Of a stretch of DNA of 64,000 nucleotides, positions 24,687-34,391 are shown piece after piece (the first letter of the stretch is position 1; every line of letters starts with the position of its first letter). Below the pieces are notes generated by a model that saw only the letters and a program-made list of their open reading frames with translations, did not search any database and was not told the DNA's origin. Origin of the DNA: Streptomyces sp. A1136 (lineage in GTDB: Bacteria; Actinomycetota; Actinomycetes; Streptomycetales; Streptomycetaceae); NCBI RefSeq assembly GCF_004795055.1, contig NZ_SSBJ01000001.1, positions 1-64,000 on the forward strand, read 5' to 3'. The position numbers and the translations under genes are program-made.

Positions 24687-26327
24687 CTACGTGTACCTCG
24701 GGTGCGGGAGCGTCGAGGGCGGCAGGCCGGTCACCCGGGTGCGTTCGGCCACCCGGGCCGCGTCCTGGAGGTCCGGGGTGGACACCGAGCGCAGCCCCGG
24801 CGTGTCGCGGTCGACCCGCAGCCGCGGTACGGCGTCCCGGGCGGCGAGCACGAAGCCCCAGTCCTGCGGCCTGGCACCGCTGCCGCCCTGGGCGCGGTCG
24901 GGGCCGGCGGCGAAGCCGGAGAGACGGCCGCCCGCGCTGTAGGGGGCGGTCCGCAGACCGGCCGCCCGCAAGGTGGCCTCCACCGTCCAGTACGCCCGCG
25001 GCCGGGTGGCCAGGGGCCCCGCGTGCACCGCGATCCGGCCGCCGGGGCGCAGGGCGCGCGCGGCCAGACCGTAGAACTCCTGCGAGTACAGCTTCGTGCT
25101 GGGCGTGATGCCCGGGTCGGGCAGGTCGGAGACGATGACGTCGAAGCGGTCCCGCGCGGCCGGGCCCCGCAGCCAGTTGAAGGCGTCCTGCGTGACGACG
25201 CCCAGACGCGGGTCCTCGTACGCCTGGCCGTTCAGCTCGGAGAGCATCGGATCGGTACGGGCGAGCCGGACCACCCCCGGGTCGAGTTCCACGACGGTCA
25301 CCGAGGCGACGTCCCGGTAGCGCAGCACCTCGCGGGCGGCGAGCCCGTCACCACCGCCGAGGACCAGGACCCGCTCGTGCGGGCCGGCCATCGCGGGGTG
25401 CACCAGGGCCTCGTGGTAGCGGTATTCGTCGTAGCCGCTGACCCTCAGCCGCCCGTCGAGGTACAGGTCGAGCGAGCGCGGCGACCCGGTGGCCGGTCCG
25501 GTCAGCACCAGTTCCTGCACGTCGGTCTGGACGGCGACCCGCACGTTCCCGCCGTAGACGGCGCTGCGCGCGATCCGCTCGAAGTCGTCGGCCAGCAGGG
25601 CCGCGGAGGCGAGCACGACGAGGACCATCACGTTCGCGGCGATCAACAGCCAGCGGCAGCGGCGGCTGAGGTCGTGGCGGAACAGCCACAGGACGAGCCC
25701 GCCGCCGACGGCGGCGTTGACGGTGCCGGTGAGTACCGCGCCCGTGAGCTGGCCGAGGACCGGCAGCAGCAGGAAGGGGAAGGCGAGGCCGCCGACGAGG
25801 GCGCCCACGTAGTCGGCGGCGAACAGGTCCGCGACCGCGCCGCCCGCGTCCTGCCGGTGGATGCGCTGGATCAGCACCATCAGCAGTGGGATCTCGGCGC
25901 CGATGAGGACGCCGATGGAGAACGAGAAGGCGACGAGCGCGGGCCGCGACTCCCCCAGCCACGCGAAACTCGCGTACAGGGCCATGGCGGACAGACCGCC
26001 CAGCAGGGCGAGGCTCGCTTCGACGGCGGCGAATCCGAACGCGGGTCGGGCGCGCAGGCGTTTGGCGAGCAGGGAGCCGACGCCCATGGCGAAGACCATG
26101 ACGGACAGCACCACCGACGCCTGGGTGACGGAGTCCCCGATGAGGTAGGAGCCGAGCGCGAGCAGCTCCAGCTCGTAGACGAGACCGCAGGCGGCGCAGA
26201 CGAAGACGGTGGCCAGCACGAGCAGCCGGCCGGTCCGGGGCCGTACGGGCAGGGCGGCCGGGACGGTCGCCACGCCCCGCGGCCCCGGAGCCGGCAGCAC
26301 CCGGCGCGGTACGGAACGGTCGATCAT
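24687..26327 (-). CDS. Membrane-bound spermidine/spermine synthase family protein
   Basis: A 546-aa two-part protein. Residues 35-260 contain about seven membrane helices ([20 protein letters not shown] is typical of these proteins). Residues 270-480 form a polyamine aminopropyltransferase domain with the nucleotide-binding [27 protein letters not shown] and the catalytic-region IVSDLPDPG, where classical spermidine synthases have an Asp-rich D-x-x-D motif. It may make polyamines or an aminopropyl derivative at the membrane. The ATG lies 7 nt after TACGGT. Confidence 0.85.
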   Translation of the reverse strand: MIDRSVPRRVLPAPGPRGVATVPAALPVRPRTGRLLVLATVFVCAACGLVYELELLALGSYLIGDSVTQASVVLSVMVFAMGVGSLLAKRLRARPAFGFAAVEASLALLGGLSAMALYASFAWLGESRPALVAFSFSIGVLIGAEIPLLMVLIQRIHRQDAGGAVADLFAADYVGALVGGLAFPFLLLPVLGQLTGAVLTGTVNAAVGGGLVLWLFRHDLSRRCRWLLIAANVMVLVVLASAALLADDFERIARSAVYGGNVRVAVQTDVQELVLTGPATGSPRSLDLYLDGRLRVSGYDEYRYHEALVHPAMAGPHERVLVLGGGDGLAAREVLRYRDVASVTVVELDPGVVRLARTDPMLSELNGQAYEDPRLGVVTQDAFNWLRGPAARDRFDVIVSDLPDPGITPSTKLYSQEFYGLAARALRPGGRIAVHAGPLATRPRAYWTVEATLRAAGLRTAPYSAGGRLSGFAAGPDRAQGGSGARPQDWGFVLAARDAVPRLRVDRDTPGLRSVSTPDLQDAARVAERTRVTGLPPSTLPHPRYT

Positions 26328-26334
26328 GCAGCGA

Positions 26335-26340
26335 ACCGTA
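26335..26340 (-). promoter_or_regulatory. -10-like box TACGGT, 7 nt before the spermidine synthase ATG
   Basis: Minus-strand TACGGT, spacer TCGCTGC, ATG; the same hexamer as at the second histidine kinase. Confidence 0.5.
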
Positions 26341-26467
26341 CGTCACCACCCACTCGCACCCCGTCACTCACATGGGTGTCGATGGTGTACCGATCCAGCC
26401 AATCGGCGTAACCGCGAGCGGGGCGCGGGCCGGCCTCACGTCGACGCCACGGCCGCCCGGACCGGCC

Positions 26468-27019
26468 TCACAGCGACGCCACGGCCACCGACTCCGGCGT
26501 ACCCACGCCCGCGCCCGTCCGCACGCCCACCCGCGTGCGCGTGGCGACCAACTGGCCCTCCTGCGGGTACGCGTGCCAGGTCCGCCACCGCACCTGTCCT
26601 TCGTGGCGCTGCGCCAGCAGGGCGGTGAAGGCGTGCGGGCTGCCGGGGAAGGTGCCGGCGAGCCCGTTCGGGTGATCCGCGACCAGCGCGAGGAGTTCCT
26701 GGGCGCGCCCGGCGAACGAGCCGCGCGAGAGGGTCTCGACGCGCGCGGCGAACTCGTACTCCCAGTCGCCCACCCGCTCGGCCACGCCCAGCGGCAGCGG
26801 GGTGCTGCTGCCGGGCATGCAGGCGACCGTCTCCGAACAGAGCACCTCGCCCTCCTCCAGGAACACCTGGTGGGAGGCGCCGAGCAGGCGCAACTCCACC
26901 TTCGCGCCCGCGAGCTGGAGGTTCAGTACGGCGAGGGCGGGCAGCCGGTCCCGTCCCAGGGCCCAGGCGAGATCGGCGGCACGCGTGTCGGTGTAGGTGG
27001 TCTGGAGGGTCGTGAGCAT
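26468..27019 (-). CDS. DUF2617 family protein
   Basis: A 183-aa soluble protein whose features (LTTLQTTYTDTRAADLAWAL, LRLLGASHQVFLEEG, ALVADHPNGLAGTFPGSPHA, WRTWHAYPQEGQLV) match the DUF2617 family of actinobacteria, of unknown function. The ATG at 27019 was chosen over an upstream TTG because GGAG lies 8 nt before it. It is 140 nt upstream of the spermidine synthase gene on the same strand, an arrangement I recall from other Streptomyces. Confidence 0.8.
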   Translation of the reverse strand: MLTTLQTTYTDTRAADLAWALGRDRLPALAVLNLQLAGAKVELRLLGASHQVFLEEGEVLCSETVACMPGSSTPLPLGVAERVGDWEYEFAARVETLSRGSFAGRAQELLALVADHPNGLAGTFPGSPHAFTALLAQRHEGQVRWRTWHAYPQEGQLVATRTRVGVRTGAGVGTPESVAVASL

Positions 27020-27366
27020 GAGTCGGCTCCGCAAACGCGCGAGGGAGGTGGGCCGGGGACCGCCAGCGGTTGGTCAACGGGTGGGGGGACTCCGGCACGG
27101 GTCCACAGGAAGTCCAGGGAGGTCCGAGGACTGGTCTACTCAACCGAGGGAATCATGAAAGGCACGGCACTCACAGCGTTTTTACCCAACTTGAAGGGGT
27201 TTACATCCCCCCGGGGGCTACCCGGTTCACGTGTTCAACAACATGCCGCCCGTACGTCGTAACGCGAGGGCGGACGCGGGTACTGACGAGGTGCTAACAA
27301 GGAGACGCCCAAGGGAAGTTGTCCCCGCTGGGCGTCCCGTTTACGCGGTGTCGACCGTACCGATCC
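27020..27366. other. Intergenic region, no confident gene
   Basis: Moderately lower GC. It holds a possible 35-codon plus-strand frame (ATG 27155, GAGGGA upstream) that resembles nothing I know, a CCCCCCGGGGG palindrome near 27210, and the hairpin that ends the Cys-rich gene. Confidence 0.5.
27304..27336 (-). terminator. Hairpin after the Cys-rich small gene
   Basis: GACGCCCA and TGGGCGTC around a 17-nt loop, 31 nt past the stop. Confidence 0.55.
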
Positions 27367-27603
27367 TCAACTGGATCCGCATCCGCCGCCACCGCAGGAG
27401 GAACCGCACGACGAACCGCAGGAGGACGAGGACCCGCAGGACGAGCCGCCGGAGCACCCGCCCGAGGAACCGTCGGAGCCGCTCGCGGCCCACCAGCTGC
27501 TGTCACTGCCGCCGCCGCCGCTCCCGCCCCCCGCGGCCTTGACGGCCACGGCGATGACGATCCCGACGAAGACGACACCCAAGAGCACTATGGCAAGAAC
27601 CAT
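27367..27603 (-). CDS. Small membrane protein with Cys/Gly/Ser-rich tail
   Basis: A 78-aa protein. Residues 2-23 form a single membrane helix (VLAIVLLGVVFVGIVIAVAV). After a Gly-rich hinge, the last 35 residues consist almost only of Gly, Ser and six Cys in spaced CGSS/CGGGG units, with no Pro and no charge apart from two Asp. The ATG 27603 has a strong purine-rich GAGAGGGG site. The tail could bind metal, form disulfides or be modified. It resembles the C-termini of TIGR04222-type actinobacterial membrane proteins, but the large domain of that family is absent. The function is unknown. It is divergent from the aminotransferase gene. Confidence 0.75.
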   Translation of the reverse strand: MVLAIVLLGVVFVGIVIAVAVKAAGGGSGGGGSDSSWWAASGSDGSSGGCSGGSSCGSSSSCGSSCGSSCGGGGCGSS

Positions 27604-27730
27604 CTTCTCGCCCCTCTCTGAACCCCCGGACCCCCGGGGTACGGGACCCCCGTGTCCCGTGTGCGGGGGAGATTCCCGCGGGCCACCCGCGCCAAAGCAC
27701 ACTTGAGCAACTCCAGAGGTTGCCCGCAGG

Positions 27731-28915
27731 ATGGCCGCCATGAGCGCACCCGCGGGCGGCAGCCGCCCCTTCCTGAACCGCCGTCTGGCGGCCTTCGGCA
27801 CTACCATCTTCGCGGAGATGTCGGCCCTGGCCACCGCCACCGGATCGATCAACCTGGGCCAGGGCTTCCCCGACACCGACGGTCCGGCCGAGATCGCGGA
27901 AGCGGCCGTACGCGCGATCCGGGACGGCAGGGGCAACCAGTACCCGCCGGGGCCCGGCGTCCCCGAACTGCGGCTCGCGATCGCCGAGCACCAGCGGCGC
28001 TTCCACGGGCTGACGTACGACCCCGACACCGAGGTCCTGGTCACGGCGGGCGCCACGGAGGCCATCGCGGCCGCCCTGCTGGCCCTGCTCGAACCGGGGG
28101 ACGAGGTCATCGCCCTGGAGCCGTACTACGACTCCTACGCCGCCTGCATCGCCATGGCCGGCGGCGTCCGCGTCCCGCTGACGCTGCGCGCCCCGCACTT
28201 CCGCCTCGACGTCGACGCCCTGCGCGCCGCCGTCACCCCCCGGACCCGACTGCTCCTGCTGAACACCCCGCACAACCCCACCGGTACGGTCCTGACCCCG
28301 GCGGAGCTGGCCGCCGTCGCGGAGCTGGCGATCGAGCGGGACCTGCTGGTCGTCACCGACGAGGTCTACGAGCACCTCGTCTTCGAGGGTTCGCACACCC
28401 CGCTCGCCTCCCTGTCCGGCATGCGCGAGCGCACGGTCACCATCTCCTCCGCGGGCAAGACCTTCTCGTTCACCGGGTGGAAGGTCGGCTGGGTCACCGC
28501 GCCGCCCGCGCTGGTGGCGGCCGTCCGCTCGACGAAGCAGTTCCTCACGTACGTCTCCTCGGGCCCCTTCCAGCACGCGATCGCCGAAGCGTTGGCCCTG
28601 CCCGACACGTTCTACGAGACCCTCCGCGCGGACCACCTCGCCAAGCGCGACCTTCTCGCCGACGGCCTCGCGGCGGCGGGATTCGAGGTCTTCCGCCCCC
28701 AGGGCACCTACTTCATCACCACCGACATCACCCCGCTGGGCGAGAAGGACGGCCTCGCCTTCTGCCGCGCCCTGCCGACACGCTGCGGCGTGGTCGCCAT
28801 CCCCAACCAGGTCTTCTACGACGACCAATCGGCCGGTGCCACCCAGGTCCGCTGGGCCTTCTGCAAGCGGAAGGAAGTCCTGGCCGAGGCGGTGAGCAGG
28901 CTCGGGCGGCTGTAG
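27731..28915 (+). CDS. PLP-dependent class I/II aminotransferase
   Basis: A 394-aa fold-type I aminotransferase, close in motifs to kynurenine/methionine-type and DapC-like enzymes: INLGQGFPDTDGP, the glycine-rich VTAGATEAIAAALL, LLNTPHNPTGTVL, LVVTDEVYEHLVF and the PLP lysine in SSAGKTFSFTGWKVGW. It transfers an amino group between an amino acid and a keto acid; the substrate is not deducible, although DapC-type activity in lysine synthesis is a common annotation. ATG 27740 is an alternative start three codons in. Confidence 0.9.
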   Translation: MAAMSAPAGGSRPFLNRRLAAFGTTIFAEMSALATATGSINLGQGFPDTDGPAEIAEAAVRAIRDGRGNQYPPGPGVPELRLAIAEHQRRFHGLTYDPDTEVLVTAGATEAIAAALLALLEPGDEVIALEPYYDSYAACIAMAGGVRVPLTLRAPHFRLDVDALRAAVTPRTRLLLLNTPHNPTGTVLTPAELAAVAELAIERDLLVVTDEVYEHLVFEGSHTPLASLSGMRERTVTISSAGKTFSFTGWKVGWVTAPPALVAAVRSTKQFLTYVSSGPFQHAIAEALALPDTFYETLRADHLAKRDLLADGLAAAGFEVFRPQGTYFITTDITPLGEKDGLAFCRALPTRCGVVAIPNQVFYDDQSAGATQVRWAFCKRKEVLAEAVSRLGRL

Positions 28916-29208
28916 CGCGACGGCGGGCCGGGCACCCGACGACGGCGGCCGGGGCACCCGAACGGGCGCGCCGGCGTCCCCCGAAAGACTTGCCGCCTCA
29001 GCGGTGTGCGGGGCGGTCACCTGGGCAAACGGCGGTGCGGCGGGTGTCGGCCGGGCATCGGCCCAGGGCCGGCCTCGTAGGGTTGGCCCGTCGTGGGGAG
29101 GCCGGCCGGGAGCCGTCCCCTCCACCGCGGGCTCCGGGGTCGACCGGCGCCGGAGCGAGGCTGACGCACGCGAACGCGCCGGAAGCGCCGGCGGGAAGAC
29201 CGGGAGAC

Positions 29209-30360
29209 ATGGCTGCGGTTTCGACGGGTCCGACGCTGTCCCCGCGGCCGTCGCGGACGCGCACGGACGGCCCGTCGCCGGCCCTCCTGGCGCTCGGCGT
29301 GTTCGCCGCCGTGCGCGGGGCGGGGGTTCTGATCATCACCGTCGGGGCCTGGTGGGCCGGGCGGGACCCCGTCCGGGTCCTCGGCGGGTCCTGGGACTCC
29401 GTCTGGTACCTCGGCATCGCCGCCCATGGGTACGGCCGTACCCAGATGTGGGCGAACGGCTCCGTACAGAGCGACTACGCCTTCTTCCCGCTCTACCCCG
29501 CACTGGTGCGCCTCGCGGGCGGCGGCGCCCTCGCCGCGCTGGCGGTGGCGTGGGCCGCCGCGGCCGGGGCCGCCCTCGGGGTCCACCGGGTCGGGGAGCG
29601 GCTGCTGGGGGCCCGGGGCGGGGTGTTGCTGGTCGCCCTGTGGGCGGCGCTCCCGCACGCCGTGGTGCTGAGCGCCGGCTACACCGAGGCGCTGCTGGCG
29701 GCGCTCGCCGCCTGGGCCCTGTACGCGGTGCTGCGGGAGCGCTGGCTCTGGGCCACCGCGCTGTCGGTCCTCGCCGGCCTGACGCGGCCCACCGGGATCG
29801 CCGTCGCCGCCGCGGTGTCGGTGACGGCCCTGCACGCGCTGGCGATACGCGGCCGGCGCGCGCCCGAGGTGTGGGCCGCCGCGCTGCTGGCCCCGGCGGG
29901 CTGGGTGACGTACGTCCTGGCGGTGGGGGCGCGCACGGGGCATCCGGTCGGCGGGTACTTCACCGTCCAGCGGCGCTGGGGGTCCCGCTTCGACTTCGGC
30001 GTGGGCACGCTGCGCGACGCCGAGAAGGTGCTGACGGGCGCGCCCGTGCCGCTGGCCACCACCGTGACCGTGGCGGTGCTGGTCGTGGCGGCGCTGCTCG
30101 CGGTGCCGCTGCTCCTGGACCGGGCCCCGCTGGCGCTGCTCGTTTACACCGGGGTGCTGATGTTGATCACCTACGGCGGCGGCGGGTTCTTCGAGTCGAA
30201 GCCGCGCTTCCTGCTGCCGGCGTTCCCCTTGCTGCTGGCGCCCGCCGCCGTCATGGCCAAAGCCCGGCCGCGCACCGCGGTCGTGGTGACCGCGGGGCTG
30301 GCCGGGCTCTCGTACGGCTATGGGGTGTACCTGCTCCTGGTGGCGCGGGTACCTCTGTGA
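29209..30360 (+). CDS. PIG-V-like membrane mannosyltransferase
   Basis: A 383-aa protein with about nine hydrophobic helices. The first loop has SWDSVWYLGIAAHGYG and, 30 residues later, YAFFPLYPALVR, which match the GT-C glycosyltransferases of the PIG-V type (acidic residue in the first extracytoplasmic loop; FFPLYP motif). Such enzymes use polyprenyl-phosphate mannose on the outer face of the membrane. The ATG at 29209 follows GGGAG closely. A TAGGGT box 126 nt upstream may be its promoter. Confidence 0.85.
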   Translation: MAAVSTGPTLSPRPSRTRTDGPSPALLALGVFAAVRGAGVLIITVGAWWAGRDPVRVLGGSWDSVWYLGIAAHGYGRTQMWANGSVQSDYAFFPLYPALVRLAGGGALAALAVAWAAAAGAALGVHRVGERLLGARGGVLLVALWAALPHAVVLSAGYTEALLAALAAWALYAVLRERWLWATALSVLAGLTRPTGIAVAAAVSVTALHALAIRGRRAPEVWAAALLAPAGWVTYVLAVGARTGHPVGGYFTVQRRWGSRFDFGVGTLRDAEKVLTGAPVPLATTVTVAVLVVAALLAVPLLLDRAPLALLVYTGVLMLITYGGGGFFESKPRFLLPAFPLLLAPAAVMAKARPRTAVVVTAGLAGLSYGYGVYLLLVARVPL

Positions 30361-30364
30361 CGGG

Positions 30365-30907
30365 TCAGTTCTCCTCGTCGCCCTTGTCGTCCCCGCCGTC
30401 GGCGGAGTCGGCGTCCTGCTCCAGGCCGAGCTGCTCGACGAGCCACTTGTCGAACTCGATCGAGGCCCGGACCCAGCTGACGGTGGAGGACACGAAGTGC
30501 TCCAGGTTGACGCCGGTACCCACCAGCATCTGTGCTTCGCCGATCAGGCGGACGGAGCCGTCGTCGTGCGTGTGGCTGTAGACCTTCGGCCACAGGGTGC
30601 GGCGGTTCCAGTCGTCGATCGTCTCCAGCAGCTGCGGCTTGTCTTCGATGCCGTGCGGACGGTCGTAGAAGGTCCGCACCGAGAAGACCTGCTGCTCGCC
30701 GTCGCCGCGGAACATGAAGTACGTGCGGAACTCCTCCCACGGCGCCGCGAGGTCACCCTCGTCGTCGACGACGTACTTGAGCTCCATCTGCTCCAGCAGC
30801 TGCTTGACCAGATCCTGGTCGGGGACGACGGGGCCCGCCGGTCCTGTGGCCTGCGGATCGGGCTGCTGCCCTCCGAAGTTCGGAATCGAGGCCGGGTCGA
30901 TGCTCAC
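30365..30907 (-). CDS. YbjN domain protein
   Basis: A 180-aa acidic protein with the YbjN fold, related to type III secretion chaperones: MELKYVVDDEGDL, FMFRGDGEQQVFSVRTFYDR, LETIDDWNRRTLWPKVYSHT and SIEFDKWLVEQLG. The family helps partner proteins fold or tunes stress responses; no partner is evident here. The C-terminus is an Asp/Glu-rich tail. It is convergent with the PIG-V gene, with only 4 nt between stops. An in-frame GTG 6 nt upstream is an alternative start. Confidence 0.88.
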   Translation of the reverse strand: MSIDPASIPNFGGQQPDPQATGPAGPVVPDQDLVKQLLEQMELKYVVDDEGDLAAPWEEFRTYFMFRGDGEQQVFSVRTFYDRPHGIEDKPQLLETIDDWNRRTLWPKVYSHTHDDGSVRLIGEAQMLVGTGVNLEHFVSSTVSWVRASIEFDKWLVEQLGLEQDADSADGGDDKGDEEN

Positions 30908-31029
30908 CGTGTACTTCCCTTCGTGCGGATGATGTCATCCTCCCCCATCGGTCCCACCCCGTGTCCAGCCCCGCACGCCCGATCCGCTCCGGGCGGACAC
31001 GAGTAGGACTCCGGTAAGGACCGGTGGGC

Positions 31030-31057
31030 GCCGGGGCCCGGCCTCGGGGGCCCCGGC
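31030..31057 (-). terminator. Hairpin after clpB
   Basis: GCCGGGGCCC and GGGCCCCGGC around an 8-nt loop, directly after the clpB stop. Confidence 0.75.
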
Positions 31058-31063
31058 GGGGTG

Positions 31064-33679
31064 TCACAGCGCCTTGCCGACCAGCAGGTCCTCCCCCGCC
31101 ACGTCCACGCGGACCGTGTCGCCCTCGCGGACCTCGCCCGCGAGGATCTCCTTGGCGAGGCGGTCCCCGACGGCCGTCTGGATCAGGCGGCGCAGGGGCC
31201 GGGCACCGTAGGCCGGGTCGTTGCCCTTGTCCGCCAGCCAGGCCAGGGCCTCCGGCGTGACGTCCAGGGTCAGTCTGCGGTCGGCCAGCCGCTTGGCGAG
31301 GCGGCCGATCTGGAGCTCGGCGATGTGGGCCAGCTCGTCGCGGCTGAGCGCGGAGAAGACCACCAGGTCGTCCAGGCGGTTGAGGAACTCCGGCTTGAAG
31401 GACGCCCGCACCACTTCGAGGACCTTGGCCTTCTTGTCCTCCGGGGACGCCCCGGCGTCCATCGAGCCCTGCCCGCTCAGGAACTGGCTGCCCAGGTTGG
31501 AGGTCAGGATCAGGATCGTGTTGCGGAAGTCCACCGTGCGGCCCTGGCCGTCCGTGAGGCGGCCGTCGTCCAGGACCTGGAGCAGGATGTCGAAGACCTC
31601 GGGGTGGGCCTTCTCCACCTCGTCCAGCAGGACCACGGAGTAGGGGCGCCGGCGCACGGCCTCGGTGAGCTGACCGCCCTCCTCGTAGCCGACGTAACCG
31701 GGCGGCGCGCCGACCAGCCGGGCCACGGAGTGCTTCTCGCCGTACTCGGACATGTCGATGCGGACCATCGCCCGCTCGTCGTCGAAGAGGAAGTCCGCGA
31801 GTGCCTTCGCCAGCTCGGTCTTGCCCACGCCCGTCGGGCCCAGGAAGAGGAACGAGCCCGTCGGCCGGTCCGGGTCGGCGATGCCCGCCCGGGTGCGGCG
31901 TACGGCGTCGGAGACGGCCCGCACGGCCTCCTCCTGGCCGATCAGGCGGCGACCCAGCTCGGCCTCCATGCGCAGCAGCTTCTGCGTCTCGCCTTCGAGC
32001 AGGCGGCCCGAGGGGATGCCCGTCCAGGCGCCGACCACGTCCGCGATGTCGTCCGGGCCGACCTCGTCCTTGACCATGGCGTCCTTGGACGGTCCGGCCT
32101 GGGAGGCCTCGGCCTCGGCCTCCGTGGCCTCCGCCAGCTCGCGCTCCAGGGCCGGGATCTCCCCGTAGAGCAGCTTGGACGCCGCGTCGAAGTCACCGTC
32201 GCGCTGGGCGCGCTCGGCCTGCCCGCGCAGGTCGTCCAGGCGCTCCTTGAGCTCGCCGACCCGGTTGAGGGACTGCTTCTCCTTCTCCCAGCGCGCGGTC
32301 AGGCCGCGCAGTTCCTCCTCCCTGTCCGCGAGGTCCTTGCGGATCTTCTCCAGGCGCTCGATGGAGGCCGGGTCGGACTCGTTCCGCAGTGCCAGCTCCT
32401 CCATGCGCAGCCGGTCGACGGAGCGCTGGAGCTCGTCGATCTCCACGGGGGAGGAGTCGATCTCCATGCGGAGCCGCGACGCGGCCTCGTCCACCAGGTC
32501 GATGGCCTTGTCCGGGAGGAAGCGGGAGGTGATGTAGCGGTCCGAGAGGGTGGCCGCGGCGACGAGGGCGCTGTCGTTGATGACGACCTTGTGGTGCGCC
32601 TCGTAGCGGCCCTTGAGGCCGCGCAGGATGGCGATCGTGTCCTCGACGGTGGGCTCCGCCACCAGCACCTGCTGGAAGCGGCGCTCCAGCGCGGGGTCCT
32701 TCTCGATCCGCTCGCGGTACTCGTCGAGCGTGGTCGCGCCGACCATGCGCAGCTCGCCGCGGGCCAGCATGGGCTTGAGCATGTTGCCCGCGTCCATGGC
32801 GGAATCGCCGCCGGCGCCCGCGCCGACGACCGTGTGCAGCTCGTCGATGAAGGTGATGATCTGCCCGTCGCTGGACTTGATCTCGGCGAGGACGGTCTTG
32901 AGCCGCTCCTCGAACTCGCCGCGGTACTTCGCGCCGGCGACCATCGCGCCGAGGTCCAGGGAGACGAGCCGCTTGTTCTTCAACGACTCGGGGACGTCGC
33001 CCTTGACGATGCGCTGGGCCAGGCCCTCGACCACGGCCGTCTTGCCGACGCCGGGTTCGCCGATGAGCACCGGGTTGTTCTTCGTACGGCGGGAGAGGAC
33101 CTGGACGACGCGCCGGATCTCCTGGTCGCGGCCGATGACCGGGTCGAGCTTGCCCTCGCGGGCGGCAGCCGTGAAGTCGGTGCCGAACTTCTCCAGCGCC
33201 TTGTACTGGCCCTCCGGGTCGGGAGTGGTCACCCGCCGGCCTCCTCTTGCGTTCTCGAATGCGTCCAGCAGCTTCCCCGCGGTCGCGCCCTGGTCGGAAA
33301 GGACCTCGCCGGCCGCCCCGCCCTTGGCGGCGAGGGCGATGAGGAGGTGCTCGGTGGAGAGGTACTCGTCGCCGAGTTCGCCCGCCTCGGAGTCGGCCTC
33401 GGCGAGCACGGCGAGCAGCTCGCGCGTGGGCTGCGGCGGCGCGACGGTGGAGCCCGTGACGCTGGGCAGGGCGGCGAGCAGCCGCTCGGCGCCGGTGCGC
33501 ACGGCGGCCTGGTCGGCGCCGGTCGCGGCGAGCAGGTCGACGAGGTTCTCGTTGTCTTCGCCGGCGAGCAGAGCCAGCAGCAGGTGCGCGGGGGTCAGGT
33601 CCGGGTGGCCCTCCTTCACGGCCCTGCTGGTGGCCGCGTTCAGCGCGTCCCGGCTCTTGTTCGTCAGCTCGGCGTCCAC
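31064..33679 (-). CDS. clpB: ATP-dependent disaggregase ClpB
   Basis: An 871-aa Hsp100 chaperone that, with DnaK/DnaJ/GrpE, pulls proteins out of aggregates. It has the N-terminal Clp_N repeat pair (1-145), a first AAA+ domain with Walker A GEPGVGKT and Walker B ITFIDELH, the ClpB coiled-coil middle domain (about 405-525), and a second AAA+ domain with [11 protein letters not shown] and [12 protein letters not shown]. The length is normal for the family, and a degenerate LGF/IGF loop for ClpP is not seen, as expected for ClpB. It starts with GTG 33679 behind GGAGAGGAG. An HspR operator 80-100 nt upstream predicts heat-shock repression. Confidence 0.98.
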   Translation of the reverse strand: MDAELTNKSRDALNAATSRAVKEGHPDLTPAHLLLALLAGEDNENLVDLLAATGADQAAVRTGAERLLAALPSVTGSTVAPPQPTRELLAVLAEADSEAGELGDEYLSTEHLLIALAAKGGAAGEVLSDQGATAGKLLDAFENARGGRRVTTPDPEGQYKALEKFGTDFTAAAREGKLDPVIGRDQEIRRVVQVLSRRTKNNPVLIGEPGVGKTAVVEGLAQRIVKGDVPESLKNKRLVSLDLGAMVAGAKYRGEFEERLKTVLAEIKSSDGQIITFIDELHTVVGAGAGGDSAMDAGNMLKPMLARGELRMVGATTLDEYRERIEKDPALERRFQQVLVAEPTVEDTIAILRGLKGRYEAHHKVVINDSALVAAATLSDRYITSRFLPDKAIDLVDEAASRLRMEIDSSPVEIDELQRSVDRLRMEELALRNESDPASIERLEKIRKDLADREEELRGLTARWEKEKQSLNRVGELKERLDDLRGQAERAQRDGDFDAASKLLYGEIPALERELAEATEAEAEASQAGPSKDAMVKDEVGPDDIADVVGAWTGIPSGRLLEGETQKLLRMEAELGRRLIGQEEAVRAVSDAVRRTRAGIADPDRPTGSFLFLGPTGVGKTELAKALADFLFDDERAMVRIDMSEYGEKHSVARLVGAPPGYVGYEEGGQLTEAVRRRPYSVVLLDEVEKAHPEVFDILLQVLDDGRLTDGQGRTVDFRNTILILTSNLGSQFLSGQGSMDAGASPEDKKAKVLEVVRASFKPEFLNRLDDLVVFSALSRDELAHIAELQIGRLAKRLADRRLTLDVTPEALAWLADKGNDPAYGARPLRRLIQTAVGDRLAKEILAGEVREGDTVRVDVAGEDLLVGKAL

Positions 33680-33759
33680 CGCCGCTCTCCTCTCCGTGGC
33701 AGGTTCGGATCGTCACGCCCCAGCATGACATCCGGTGTGACAAGTACAGCGTGCACAAA

Positions 33760-33780
33760 GTTGAGTCTATTCCACTCAAG
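33760..33780. promoter_or_regulatory. HspR operator (HAIR) in the clpB/PPOX divergent region
   Basis: GTTGAGT-N7-ACTCAAG, one base from the CTTGAGT-N7-ACTCAAG consensus. It lies between clpB and the divergent PPOX gene, so HspR could affect both. Confidence 0.9.
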
Positions 33781-33826
33781 GTGCTTTTCAAGAGTCGACC
33801 GGCCAAGGCGCCGCCGGCCCCGGACG

Positions 33827-33832
33827 TACGCT
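33827..33832 (+). promoter_or_regulatory. -10-like box TACGCT, 6 nt before the PPOX ATG
   Basis: TACGCT, spacer TCGCCC, ATG 33839; leaderless geometry without a ribosome-binding site. Confidence 0.5.
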
Positions 33833-33838
33833 TCGCCC

Positions 33839-34243
33839 ATGGCCCACGACGTACTCCACCCCACGCCCGAATACCTCGCCTTCTGGCAGGAACGGCACGT
33901 CTGCACCCTCACCACCCACCGCCCGGACGGCAGCCCGCACGTGGTGCCGGTGGGCGTGACCTACGACCCCGAGGCGGGGCTGGCCAGGGTGATCAGCAAC
34001 AAGCACAGCAAGAAGGTGCGCAACGTCCTGGCGGCGCCCGACGGAGTCGCGAGGGTGGCGGTGTGCCAGATGGAGGGGCGGCGCTGGGCCACCCTGGAGG
34101 GGCGCGCCACGATCCGCACGGACGAGGCGTCGGTGGCCGACGCGGTGGAGCGCTACGCGCGACGGTACGGACGGACGCCGTCGCCGAACCCGGACCGGGT
34201 CGTCCTGGAGATCGCCCTGGACCGCGCCATGGGCCGCGCCTGA
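33839..34243 (+). CDS. PPOX-class F420/FMN-dependent oxidoreductase
   Basis: A 134-aa split-barrel flavin/deazaflavin protein. It has the family order CTLTTHRPDGSPHVVPVGVT, then VISNKHSKKVRNVLA, VCQMEGRRWATLEGRATI and a C-terminal helix YARRYGRTPSP. Members of this F420-dependent subfamily reduce small enoyl compounds or bind F420; the substrate is unknown. The ATG 33839 follows TACGCT directly. A perfect 19-bp terminator lies downstream. Confidence 0.88.
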   Translation: MAHDVLHPTPEYLAFWQERHVCTLTTHRPDGSPHVVPVGVTYDPEAGLARVISNKHSKKVRNVLAAPDGVARVAVCQMEGRRWATLEGRATIRTDEASVADAVERYARRYGRTPSPNPDRVVLEIALDRAMGRA

Positions 34244-34305
34244 GCGACCGGGGCGGGCGCCCGGCGCAGCCGGCGCACGGCCCGACGGAAACCGGGCCCG
34301 GACAT

Positions 34306-34349
34306 CACAACGGCGCCATCGTGGTCAGGTCCACGATGGCGCCGTTGTG
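34306..34349. terminator. Perfect 19-bp hairpin after PPOX
   Basis: CACAACGGCGCCATCGTGG and its exact complement around a TCAGGT loop, followed by TGGGGG. It is placed to end PPOX transcripts and also protects the converging Rieske-like operon. Confidence 0.9.
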
Positions 34350-34391
34350 TGGGGGTAGCGCCTGAGCGATGTGCAACGAGGGGGAATCGCT

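Noticed and set aside
27228-27243. Second parS-like sequence (GGTTCACGTGTTCA)
   Set aside because: Only the central TTCACGTG core fits; the outer arm is wrong in five positions, so ParB is unlikely to bind.
27155-27262. 35-codon plus-strand frame after GAGGGA
   Set aside because: It has a possible ribosome-binding site but no recognisable features or clear codon bias; kept only as a note in the intergenic entry.
27652-30360. Apparent 902-codon fused reading frame
   Set aside because: The first part is the wrong frame of the aminotransferase gene; only the part from 29209 is a real protein.
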